Source: Plantago elongata
Taxonomy: Eukaryota; Streptophyta; Magnoliopsida; Lamiales; Plantaginaceae
DNA: 30,999 nucleotides
Direction of reading: 5' to 3'
Assembly (NCBI GenBank): GCA_036897095.1
Contig: JAYMSP010001548.1
Span: forward strand, 1-30,999
Shown piece after piece: positions 20,577 to 30,999 of the stretch. Below the pieces are notes generated by a model that was not told the DNA's origin, did no database searches, and saw only the letters and a program-made list of their open reading frames with translations. The position numbers were made by a program, and so were the translations under genes. The number at the start of each line of letters is the position of its first letter. Position 1 is the first letter of the stretch.

Positions 20577-23500
20577 ATGTCACCACCAGAACCACCCACA
20601 CTGGCCACACACACCTCCCCCACGCGCCGCCAATTCAAATGGCACGGCGCGAAGCCACTCCCCCTCCTCATATCCGTTTCCATTGGCCTAATCTTCCGTT
20701 TCGCCATCCCAAAACCTCACTCTCTCACTCCCAAAGCATGGTCGCTCCTCTCCATTTTCCTCACGACCATCTGCGGTCTCATCCTCAGTCCGCTCCCCGT
20801 CGGGGCATGGGCTGTAATCTGTCTCACCCTCACCGTCGTGACGAAAACTTTGACATTCGCAGCTGCATTTTCGGCTTTTACGAACGAGGTGATCTGGCTT
20901 ATCGTGGCCTCGTTCTTCTTCTCGAAGGGATTTACAAAGACGGGGCTGGGCGATAGGGTGGCGATGTTTTTTGTGAGGTTGTTGGGGAAGAGTACGTTGG
21001 GTTTGTCGTACGGGCTTGTGTTGGGGGAGGCAGTGGTTTCACCGGCTATGCCGAGTACTACGGCAAGGGCTGGTGGGATATTTTTGCCAATTATTAAGTC
21101 TCTGGCAGGTAATGCTGATAGTAAGCCGAAGCATCCCTCGGCTAGGAAGCTCGGAGCGTTTCTTGTTCAGTCGCAGAATCAGGTTTAAATGATTTCTCTG
21201 TTTTGCTCTGTTTGTAAATTTTGGGAAGGTTTTTCTTAATATGGTAAATTCTATATTGATATGATGACTATCTGGTTATGCTTAGAGAGTTTATGGTTAG
21301 AACACTGGTTTTGAAATAAGGTATGGGCAAAACCATGAAAGTGAAGTGAAATATGATTGATTACTTGCAGAGAAGCGGAATCAGACTCCTCTGTTTTGCT
21401 CTGTTTACTTAGTTTACAAAGGTGTTTCTATATCCCATATGTTGATATGGTAACTAGATAGCTATGGACCTATGGTTAGAATAATCGAAAGGAAAAATCT
21501 GGCTGAATCATGTTATAATTTAGTTTAGAGTTAAATGAAGTGATGTAGTGTGTTACATACAAAGGGACTTGAATTTCGTTCCCTGGTTTTCCTATGTTTT
21601 CTGATTTACAAAGCCGTTACCATAAGCTATATTGTTATGATTACTAGCTAGCTATGCATCTTAGAGACTGTGGTTAGAATAACGAAAGGGGTATTAGTTA
21701 TTGGCAAAGTGCTTGTTTGCATTAACTTTTGGTTATTGTGAAGTGATTAAATCAAGTAGGATGAGGTTAGTCTTTCAAGTAAATTGTAGGTGGTTACGAA
21801 AGGTTCTAGAAAACCATATAGATCAGAATAAGCTATAAAATCGCCAAATTCGTTGATTCATTAGAAGTGAAGTGAATCTGGTGGATCATTGTTTGGAGAA
21901 TCAAAACAATAATAAGCTAAAAAATGTTTCAGTGTCTGTTGCAAACATACACTACTCAGCAATCCAGGACACTTTGATACTTGATCAGCTCGTGTTGGTT
22001 TTTATGTTTGAAGTCGTGTTCTTTGCAATGAGTAATTTATCATTTTGTTGTTGTGACAGACTTGTAACTTCTCAAGTGCTCTTTTCTTGACGGCTGCTGC
22101 TCAAAACATGCTGTGTATTAAATTAGCTGAGGGTCTCGGTGTTGAAGTTCCAAACCGTTGGGTGACTTGGCTAAAAGCTGCATGCATGCCTGCAATAGTG
22201 TGCATAGCGGTGAATCCAGTTATCTTGTATAAGTTATATCCTCCTGAGATCAAGTCCACACCTGAAGCTCCGGCTGAGGCTAAACGGAAATTGGAGCAAA
22301 TGGGTCCTATCAAAAGGGACGAATGGGTGATGCTCGGAACCATGCTTCTCACAGTTTCGTTGTGGATTGCAGGGTATGTATTCTTAACTTCACTAAACTG
22401 AACCTATTCATTGAAGTGTTTACCATTATGTCAAAATGACTCAGTTGTTAAAGATTAAAAATCCTTGCACCTTCTGGTCAATAGTAGTTCACTTATTTTA
22501 GCTATAATATGAGAGTAACCATATTGACTTGAATATGAGTAATTTCGACATGGTAGTTTATATTATATGTTTTTTAGTTGAAGGAAGGTAAGTAATAGCA
22601 ACTGTGATTGTGTACATTCAACGTGCATCAAACACTCCAGTGGAGTGTAGTTATCAATACATAACTTGATGAAGGTAGATTATTAGTTCATGAATGATTG
22701 AAAAAGAATGTGCTTGATCAGCTCTTGATAGTTCAATATTATGCAGTTTCTGCTGGATTATCCATAACAATTGCTTGCCTCCATTAGTTCCTACGAAAAA
22801 TACTTTCATGCCTGTAGACTGCTAACAGAAACTTCTACATATTGGCAGTGACGCTCTCAAAATGGGAAGTGTCGTTGCAGCTCTGATTGGCCTGTCAGTG
22901 CTACTGCTTACTGGAGTACTCGATTGGGACGATTGCTTAAGCGAGAAATCTGCATGGGATACATTAGCTTGGTTTGGGGTTTTAGTGGGGATGGCATCAC
23001 AATTAACAACTCTTGGAGTAGTGCCATGGATAGCTCACTCCGTAGCCAAGTTTCTTGAAGCCCAATCGATTGGCCCCCTTGGTGCCTTTGGTATCCTCCA
23101 GGCAGCTTATTTCTTCATCCACTATCTGTTTGCTGGGCAAACTGCACATGTAGGTGCTCTTTACTCAGCTTTTCTGTCGATGCACTTAGCGGCTAAAGTT
23201 CCTGGCTTACTTTCTGCACTGGCATTGGCTTACAACACAAATCTCTTCGGTTCCATAACACACTATAGTAGCGGGCAGGCTGCCATCTACTATGGAGGTA
23301 TGTTTTAGTTGCTCATTGATATTTCAAGTTTTAGGTACTTCTATCTTCGCTAGTGGACAACTACATGCACCTCTCCTACATTATCTTTTGGAACAGAATG
23401 CTATTTTATTTAGAAGGCATTCTCAGACAATTTGTGTGTGACTTAGAACTTTGGGATTCAAGTCAATCTTGAAGTGATTCTAACTTCTCGCCTTCTTGTT

Positions 23501-23622
23501 TTGCAGCTGGATACGTTGATCTTCGTGATGTTTTCAAGTTGGGTATCGTTATGGCTATAATCAACATAGTCATCTGGATATTAGTCGGTGCAGCATGGTG
23601 GAAGGTTTTGGGCTTTTATTGA
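20577..23622 (+). CDS. Plastid dicarboxylate (glutamate/malate) translocator, DiT2/DCT-like
   Basis: Four exons: 20577-21182, 22060-22373, 22849-23297 and 23507-23622, with consistent phases; 494 aa. From about residue 24 on it follows the DASS-family 2-oxoglutarate/malate and glutamate/malate translocators of the chloroplast inner envelope, with about 12-14 membrane segments. Family blocks include SPLPVGAWA, FTNEVIWLI, FFFSKGFTKTGLGDR, GKSTLGLSYGL, PSTTARAGGIFLP, LYPPEIKSTPEAPAEA, WDDCLSEKSAWDTLAWFGV and GYVDLRDVFKLG. These favour DiT2 over DiT1. DiT2 exports glutamate from plastids in exchange for malate during photorespiratory ammonia reassimilation. Oddly, only about 25 residues (Pro/Thr/Ser-rich, RR at 17-18) precede the conserved KPLPLL, against 90 or so in Arabidopsis DiT2, which is about 560 aa long. 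Either the transit peptide is very short, or this paralogue is targeted differently. Confidence 0.9.
21183..22059 (+). repeat. Intron 1 of the DiT2-like gene with an old 193-bp triplication
   Basis: Three diverged copies start near 21196, 21389 and 21583 (period 192-193 bp). They share CTGTTTTGCTCTGTTT, a TTACAAAG-like block, TTGATATG and TGGTTAGAATAAYGAAAGG. The intron donor is CAG|GTTTAAA and the acceptor GACAG|ACTTG. Confidence 0.65.
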
Positions 23623-24419
23623 GTCCAGGGTGCAATTCGCAGGTCAGCAATCAGCATCATGTTCATGGCTCCTGTGGTAGTGCGGTAACATAATGCCACC
23701 CAATGCACACATCAGAAGTATGAGGTTACATAAATTTGTCTGTCAACTGTGAATCTGAGGGATTCATCTCAATCCATTACTCTGCTAGTGCTAGGTAATG
23801 GCTCGATACAGGACATAATCAATCACAACATATGCTTGCTGAAGGTGTTTCTCTTCTAGTCAGATGCTGCTGTTGTTTTTGGTTCATCTGTCACCAATTT
23901 ATGAACTTGAAAAGTTGAAATCTTTCCTCTCTAGACTTGGTGAGATTTTGTAGTTGACAAGTGCAAGAAAAACTGTAAATATGATTTGTTTGCTAATTTC
24001 ACTAGAGTTTCTTGATGCAAAAGCGATCCACATATATTTTGTTGGATTAAACATTTTTCAGTTCAGCAGCCAACTTGTACTGTAAATTTTAGTCACCATT
24101 AACTTTCTATGGTCAAATGTTTCCAAGCCTTATAGCTTCATATTGGACAGGTCAAACACCATGCTAATGCTGGATGTATATATCAACACGATGCTACCAA
24201 ACACACCCATTAGTGGGGAAAAAGGGTTTTTGTCTTTAGATATACTACTCTACTCATTGTCTGTTAGTAAACCATCAGTTCTCCAATATTTGGGGCTGAA
24301 CAATTTTGGATGTATATATCTATACATTTCAATGGTAATGTCCTTTTTTTCTTTTGTGCGTTACAACATTGATCAACAGTTCTATGTCTCAAATATATAG
24401 ACAAGGTATGAATACGATG
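23623..24419. other. Convergent intergenic region with both 3' UTRs
   Basis: The DiT2-like gene (plus) and the LMBRD2-like gene (minus) end 0.8 kb apart, tail to tail. The stretch is AT-rich. An open frame at 24143-24400 has no recognisable domain. Confidence 0.6.
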
Positions 24420-27400
24420 TCATCTGGTCCTACCTGAAGCTTTTATTTCTATGTCATCGTCATCTTCATCACTTAAAAGCCCCGCATGATCATCAGTTGG
24501 TCGTTTCAATCTCTGAAATATCTCATCAAGGTTATCCGAGGATGAAGCACGAGACAAGAGTGTTGCTTCTTCAACTTGGCGAATAGGTAGCAGCTTCTTT
24601 GCTTCAATGTTAGCTTTGAAAGTCTGAAAACCTTGCTTCATTGATGCCCATTTTGAAGCTAAACCCAATGGAATTCCTGGCTTAGAGTTCCCAGCATCGA
24701 GCAAGGAGACTTTGGTGGAGGAGATACTCTCTACTGGCTTCGTAGTGGATGGCCCAGTTTTGCTTTGTTCTCTTATAGCAGCATACTTGCTGCTTATGGT
24801 TTCTTTGCTACCAGAATACCTTCTTGTGTCATCTTTTAGAGGCTTTGATGAACTCCCTGTTTTATCCTTCTTGCTTGAATCGGGCCCAACCCTCATTTCA
24901 ACTGCATTGTCCTGCAAATTTATCATCCAGGTCAAAGCTATGGAGAATTAAGATGAATCTGAATGCAATAAGAAAGATGAATCATGATACATCAATAAGA
25001 AATGGCTAACAAGAGAAAATAGCAAAAACCACACTTCACCAACTTTCTGTATCATTTTTTTGCTAATCTTGAAGCTCCACATGAGATTATCCCGTACCTA
25101 ATACTAGTAACATAAATGAATTACTACTAGTATAAACAGAGAAGGAAAAGAGAAGTCACATACATTGCTACTCCGGCCAGATTCGAGATCCGTGCTCATG
25201 CCATTGAAATTTCTAGCCAACGGGATAACATGTTCCCCAATTTTGCGACCTTGTTCTAACCACATTCTTTCTGTGAAAGAGAAGTTCACTGAGTTCAGCA
25301 ATACAGGGTTCCAATTTTCTGTTTTTTTAAATGGTTCGTGGAGAATAGGTCTTCGAAAATATTGTACTATCTGACAGTAATACAAGAAACTTATCATATG
25401 GTTATCGAAGACAGAACATGTACCTTTCTGCAATATAAGTAACCCAGAAGGATCAAACCCATCCACATCATCAGTTTCTGTCTGAAGTCTGAAGATTTTC
25501 CAGTTACCAAAGAAGCTAATGATCCTGTCAAAGAAATTGCTTGCGACCAGGATCGTATATATAACCATGATAAGGGGATAGATTCTATTAAATCCATCTC
25601 CAAAGAAAGGTACAGCCTCGTCAATATTTCCCATGCGCTGCAACCATAGATTATACACAATCAAACAAACTAACATCTAACTAATGACCATTCCATGGGC
25701 ATCAATACAGTTTGCCAGTTGAAAATCAACTTAACCATGAAATTTGTAAGTAAACAAGAAAACAGAAGGATTTACTAATTGGTTCCTGCCAAAATCAATA
25801 AATATTACAACCACCAATTTCATTAAATCACAAATACCAGATCAGTGGTTATGTTATGGTACTCACAATCCTTCTTTGCGTTTTTATTTCTTTTTTGATA
25901 AATGTAACTCATGCATCAAAGTCGTTTCACTTACACTAACATTTCCTTTTTCATACTACACCTAATGAAAGAATAAATGGCTTCAACTATAAATGCAATA
26001 TATTTCACAATCACATGTATAAACCATCATCAGGATACTAAAATGAGACATTACCTGCTCAAAAAAGGTCTTCTTGCCTCCATCAAGACTAATGAGATTA
26101 AGAAAATTATATGAAATTGGAGGTGCATAACGAGCTACCATCCTGGAGGGCAGATATTAGAAGGATTGATCAGTTGTATAGCACACCAAACTATTCTTTA
26201 AGATGTTGTAAAGGAAACAAAAAATTAGCAACTTACGCGCATATCATCAACAAGCTGACAGAGCTTGTCTGTCTTGGTGTTAATGAATAGAACATTAGCA
26301 TTCCAACTTTGAAGAGTGAATAATATGTGCATACACACATGTACATTAGAGGAACAAAAGCAAAGACCTGGAACAGTAAGAATAGAAGTGCTTAGATTCA
26401 CATAATAGTGAAAAACTACACCTGCAAGAGGGAGCATGCATAATTTTCAGAAGAAAAAGGAGAGAGAAGCCAAAAAAAATGAAAAAGGACTGATCTTCAT
26501 TTGGCTAGTTAAGAAGAAAATCAGCTTTAGAAGAAAGTATCAAAACCAAAAGATAACTTAATGAGAAGGAACATAGAAAATGTTTTTCTGAAGTTGCTAC
26601 ATACAGACTTACCAAATCGACCAGTTTATAACAATGAAAGTGTTTTCAAATGAGTCCACGGGAGACCATAAATATGCATATTCAACCCGCAGCCCACTTT
26701 CTTAAATTTGCACTTTCAAGAACATACCTGCACCAGAACCTCTTCATTTCCCACAGATTTTATGAGGATAGAAAATAAAGATAAGTCAACCCCACTTGTT
26801 AAAAGTGTAGCCTCAGCCAAGAGAATGGCGGCAGACATGCACCCAAGAATAACAGCCAAGACTTTCTCCAATTGCTTTCGCAAGATACATCGCCACAATA
26901 GTTCTGTAGATAAAGCAAAATATTATCAAATTACAAGGAGTTGATAGTTTAATCAAAGACTCCTACCATCCATTAATAGTACAGGACACGAGCACCCTGA
27001 AATGTAGTAATGTGGATCTGTGTGATAGTATTAGATATGTAATTTTGGCATGAAAAAAAAATACCTACAACATTAATCCATAAAAGATAAAATGAAAAAG
27101 AAAGAAAAAAGTACAACAGAAAGTAAGATGAAGAAGATACTTCATTCCAATTGTTTTATATATTAACTTTGAGCTTAGTTAATAGAGGGGGACTCTGCAC
27201 ATCACAGAAAGTATTACCTGTCAAGTCAAGGAAGTGACCAAGGGTACCAGTCCGTTCAGATCTGAAGCTTGAGATAAACCTCCTACATCATAACATAGAG
27301 ATTAGGATCTAGGAAATTTGAATGAAAAGAGGTTATTAACAGCGCAATGATAATTATATTCAAAAACAGTAATGAGACTTTATCCTAAATTACCCAAATC

Positions 27401-30393
27401 ACCGCTGACCCTACTGCATGATTGAATCCAATAGTCTTATAGTCAAGTAGAAACTCCCACCGCCAAAATAAAAAAATTGACTTCTTAATTTCTCCACAAA
27501 CTTGAGCTTTTAGACGAAATAGAATTCTTCATGGCTAATAGGCAGGATTCAAGTCCCACACAGTTGAAAAGTCCGCCAAATTTAATTATTGTCCACTTGA
27601 TGGGCCATTGCTTAAATAAAAATTTGACGCCTACTTATGTGAAAGGGTAATAGACTAACCATCCAGTGATACTGCGTCGTTCATAATTCCCTATTGTATC
27701 CTCCAATTCAAGAGCTTCCGTAACATAGGTTAGATACTCACTGCAAAACAAACAGCAAAAGAATCCAAATCATGTTACATAATTTAATGTTTCATGCATT
27801 AGTTAACAGTTCAAGGCCTTCCTACTGTATGTGAGATGTGCATGAAGTTTCAAGGAAAGTTCCTACATAAGCTTTCAAATCCATCAGTTTCTAAGAATAC
27901 ATTAACCGTGCAAGTATCCTTGAAAGAGAGACTGACAATATAAATAAATATAGCTCCTGATCTGCAATTTGGAAGATACTCAAGGAAGTGATTGGTATCG
28001 AAAAATATTGAGTTGTGTAAAAATGTTTTTAACCTGGGTTTCTGAGTTGAAGTTCTATACCAAACACTCCCCAAGTATTTCCGGTAAACAAAAATTCAAT
28101 TTGTAAAAATATTGAAAATGATTACAAACTGTCTTTCAGATTAAGTGCCCTCCTTCACATAATTTTCTAATCTGAAAAACACTATCAATGCAGGGAGCAT
28201 TAGCTAGTATGAATATACACATGATATATGCTTCTGTAAGTGAAAAACTGTTGTGAAATATATATAACAAATTCATCTTGGACAAAATTAAGATTAACAA
28301 TTAGGCCGTAATTGCAGATCAATACAACACGAATGACGAACAGTTCACTGAAGTACACATGAATCTACGGACCAGGATGCAAGAACCATAAGAATGCTGA
28401 CAGAAAGATTATATTCAAAGCAATAGTCTAGCTACGATAAATAAACCTTTTGTATCGGCAATACTCCTCCCGAGCACCCCTAAGATGACGTCTTAATGTT
28501 GCCATCGATTTTTCGTCTGTATCATAGTCCATGTCGTTTTCTCCCAGCCGCCCCCCTTGTGGCTTGAATGAAGGGTCTTCTTTGAACTAGAATATGGAAA
28601 ATCAAACTGAGTTAATAAAATTATGACCACATGAATTGACTTCTCCGTAACCGTAACTGTATCAGATAAGTGAAGTACCATTTGCACTAGCATATTGTCA
28701 ATGACATCCATATGAGGTCTCAATGGGTCACGCTTGGACATTTGTTTTGATGTAGCTTGAGCAACCTAATAAATTTCCAAATATAAGTCATGGAAAATGA
28801 GGATGAGAAAACAAGATACTTGTATATACTTAGAAAACCTTACCACAATGGCATTTGATAAATCTTGGTGAGCATCATCAAGTTTCAGAGCCATTTTTGA
28901 TATTTTGTGAGATAGAACCTTCTGCCGAGTGGTCCAATCAGCATTTCTCCAGATAGTTTTTGGAATCTCCGCCAAACCAAAACCAAGAAGAAATACACCA
29001 GTGACTAGACCAAATGTATTTGAACAAGCCATGGCAAAACCCAATATACCTTTCCCTCCAATCCTGCCAGAGAAGTAATCAATACCAATGAAGTTATTCG
29101 GTAGCAGTTCTGCAGAAACCAAATGTTATTCAAGATCCACGTGTCTAATGTACTTAGTCAGTTGATCCTGAACTTAATAGGTCGGGGGTTTGAGTCACCC
29201 TTTAGCCGTTAAAAAAAAAAAAAAAGATCCTGAACTTAATAATTAAGACTCTCGTTCAATACTTTCACTCGCTGATATTTATTTTCATTGATAATATCCA
29301 CAAAATCAGAAAAAGGTAGGTTCCTTCCTTTGACTTATTCCCACTTTTTAATCCAACCGTCAAATAGTAATTTGGTCAATTACTACAGGATTGTTTTTTA
29401 CAGAAGCTGGTAAAATGCACCAAATTTTTTGTGAATAGTATTTTTATGAGCAGAATGAATAAAGTGGTAGAAATGTAAGTTGTTTGGGGTCAAAATTTGC
29501 TATTTTGGAATAAAAGTTTTGTGGAAACCCCAAAAACCGAAATAAGCTAATTACTCAGGGGCGGAGGGAGAATGTGACATGGTTCAAAATAACGGACAGA
29601 ATCTGTAGTCTGGAGTATGAGAATTCAAATTAATAAAACCTTAAAGAGTCAGTCAAGTAGAGTCCATACATCCCATCATCTCAGGGAACAACGATCTTTA
29701 GCTTCCTAATCTAGCATAGGACAAACCAAGAAGCTTGGACAACTGACAAATGGAACAATATGACTTGCGTCTAACTCTTTATAAAATGTCATCAACCACC
29801 CACCCCCAACACAAACACAAAACAGAATCTTGATTGGAAAATTTAATTTGCCCACTTGAATTTGAAATATGACACCACCTCTGCAGACACCCATGCTTAC
29901 ATAATGTTACGGCCACTTTTCTCAAAACATTGCATTTACTCCCTTATTAGAGGGTGATTTAGTTTACAGTAAGGATGGTGTTCATTATGAAATCAAAAGT
30001 ATATATGAAATGGCTCTATCCATATTCAAGTTAAAGCCACTAGTACTGTTCTGATAACATTTCCTGAATGTAACAAGTGTGAAACAGCAAGAAGACACAG
30101 GCAATTAGTTAATTCCACGAAGTAGAATTATACTTGTAGTTCTAACATACGTTGAGGATATCTGGACACCTAGAAACAGAAGAGAGTGGACACGGACTGA
30201 AAAGAAACTGGTACCAAGGGAAAAAGAAACGAACCAATTTTTGTGCATAGTAATGAGGAGAATAAGTCCAAAAAGACCAATGGACCCCACAACTAGATAG
30301 AAGACTAAGTTTACATGGATGCTAGTCTTCAATCTTTCCACCATGGTGAAGTCCCCGGCATCTTCATAACCTTGCATGAGGGGCACAGCAAGC
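24420..30393 (-). CDS. LMBR1-domain membrane protein (LMBRD2-like), 5' end outside the window
   Basis: Twelve exons on the minus strand: 30393-30235, 29063-28844, 28765-28679, 28586-28447, 27740-27660, 27282-27218, 26903-26728, 26367-26237, 26142-26055, 25637-25424, 25270-25164 and 24911-24420. All phases fit, giving 652 residues here. The first codon is the end of a split Trp, so about 75-80 N-terminal residues lie beyond the right edge. Landmarks in order: LKTSIHVNLVFYLVVGSIGLFGLI, GILGFAMACSNTFGLVTGVF, DWTTRQKVLSHKI, MSKRDPLRP, YERRSITGW, WRCILRKQLEKVLAVILG, FVPLMYMCVCTYYSLFKVGM, LTPRQTSSVSLLMIC, YAPPISYNFLNLI, GFNRIYPLIM and DGFDPSGLLILQKE. These form multiple membrane spans around a cytosolic helical loop, followed by a Ser/Lys-rich soluble tail with an acidic end (LLSDEDDDDIE). 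This matches the plant LMBR1-like family (At5g65290-like). Its molecular role in plants is not established. Confidence 0.88.
29164..29241 (+). mobile_element. 5'-truncated SINE-like insertion with perfect 16-bp target-site duplication
   Basis: The 16-mer GATCCTGAACTTAATA occurs perfectly at 29164-29179 and 29226-29241. Between the copies lie 46 bp: a 31-bp body with a B-box-like GGTTTGAGTCA (29188-29198) and then A15 at 29211-29225. A perfect duplication plus a terminal poly(A) is the signature of LINE-mediated retroposition. The B-box suggests a tRNA-derived SINE truncated just upstream of it. Confidence 0.8.
29556..29600 (+). mobile_element. Possible hAT terminal remnant
   Basis: CAGGGGCGGAGGGAG at 29556-29570 resembles CAGGGGCGGA-type hAT ends and is similar to the ends of the element at 407-1050. 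No matching right end or 8-bp duplication was found downstream, so it is a remnant or chance. Confidence 0.25.
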
Positions 30394-30999
30394 CTGATCA
30401 TGGAGAAAATTACGAGGAGGTAAAAAATATTAAGGCATATTATTACTAAGAATAAAGGATTCTTTTTTGCAGTGCAACCAAAACAGGAAAGGAAAATCTT
30501 AACTAATTTTGAAGTACTCACGTATGCCCTAGTCGATGAGGCAGTGATTGCATAGACTTAACCTCAAGATATTATACTACACCACTTAAACATTACATTA
30601 TGACATTATGCATTCTATAAACCATTTTTCAGTAATACAATAAAACAGCTTACATATTTAAGAAAATTTTACTTGGGATTTTTAAAATGCATTATTTATT
30701 TTTTATTTGGCCATAATGAGTACATTCACATTCTTCTAGCAAATGATTGCTAATTTTGACAATAAAACACTAGGGAATGTCTGCATAGATGTAATTTACC
30801 CTCAAAACATTGGATATGTATAATGCTAGAAGGATAACAATTGGAAATAAACAGGCAGATACCTCCCATACTTCCTTAGTTCCTTTCAGTAATTGTACCA
30901 CAAACAATTGTGTGTGTAGATCTAATCAATCATTTTAATGGAGGAGAGGCAGCTATAATGTATTTGTATCTCATCTCTAAAATATTAAACACCAGGCAG
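30394..30999 (-). other. Intron sequence of the LMBRD2-like gene to the window edge
   Basis: The family N-terminus (several hydrophobic segments ending in ...TW before the first exon seen) was looked for on the minus strand here and not found. The upstream exon therefore lies outside the window. Confidence 0.55.

Larger units (their letters stand above)
29064..30234 (-). other. Long intron of the LMBRD2-like gene
   Basis: A 1171-bp intron that splits a Trp codon (TG|G on both sides of introns here). It contains the short SINE-like insertion at 29180-29225 and a CAGGGGCGGAGGGAG string at 29556 resembling a hAT end. Remaining sequence is AT-rich with no recognised feature. Confidence 0.75.

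Noticed and set aside
27530..27560. GGATTCAAGTCCCA as a SINE B box in an LMBRD2-like intron
   Set aside because: No A box, tail or flanking duplication could be found, so a chance match is likely.
30394..30999. First exon of the LMBRD2-like gene
   Set aside because: No minus-strand frame with the expected hydrophobic N-terminus and a TG|GT donor was found. It must lie beyond the window.

Overview
The window is nuclear DNA of a flowering plant, most likely a eudicot. It has AT-rich intergenic and intronic DNA, GT-AG introns and five genes whose closest families are well-known land-plant proteins. Nothing in it looks bacterial, viral or organellar.

Layout: (1) 1-2127 is gene-free. It holds a hAT-like miniature element with target-site duplications (407-1050) and a compact promoter with a G-box and TATA box. 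(2) 2128-4065, plus strand: three-exon bHLH transcription factor of group Ia (bHLH94/96-like, related to SPCH/MUTE/FAMA). (3) 5310-6431, minus strand: single-exon RING-H2 ubiquitin ligase of the ATL family (ATL51/52-like). (4) 7819-14547, minus strand: three-exon DEAH-box helicase with a C-terminal RBR ubiquitin-ligase module (DEAH11/DEAH12 type, 1726 aa). Its first intron contains a 152-bp tandem triplication. (5) About 14.6-20.5 kb is a 6-kb gene desert made of repeat layers: a higher-order tandem repeat of about 630 bp, a 109-bp triplication, a 1.2-kb element with long imperfect inverted ends and a chain of hairpins inside, and a 64-69-bp triplication. (6) 20577-23622, plus strand: four-exon DiT2-type plastid glutamate/malate translocator with an unusually short N-terminus. 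(7) 24420-30393, minus strand: the last 12 exons of an LMBR1-domain (LMBRD2-like) membrane protein. Its first exon or exons lie beyond the right edge. One of its introns carries a tiny truncated SINE-like insertion with a perfect 16-bp duplication.

The five genes are ordinary separate plant genes and there is no operon-like logic. The DiT2 and LMBRD2 genes converge tail to tail with about 0.8 kb between stop codons. All exon coordinates were derived by hand from splice-site dinucleotides, phase agreement and remembered family conservation, without alignment software. I did not find a convincing wholly new system. The best candidates for follow-up are the hairpin-chain element, the hAT element with tRNA-like boxes, the micro-SINE and the transit-peptide-poor DiT2.
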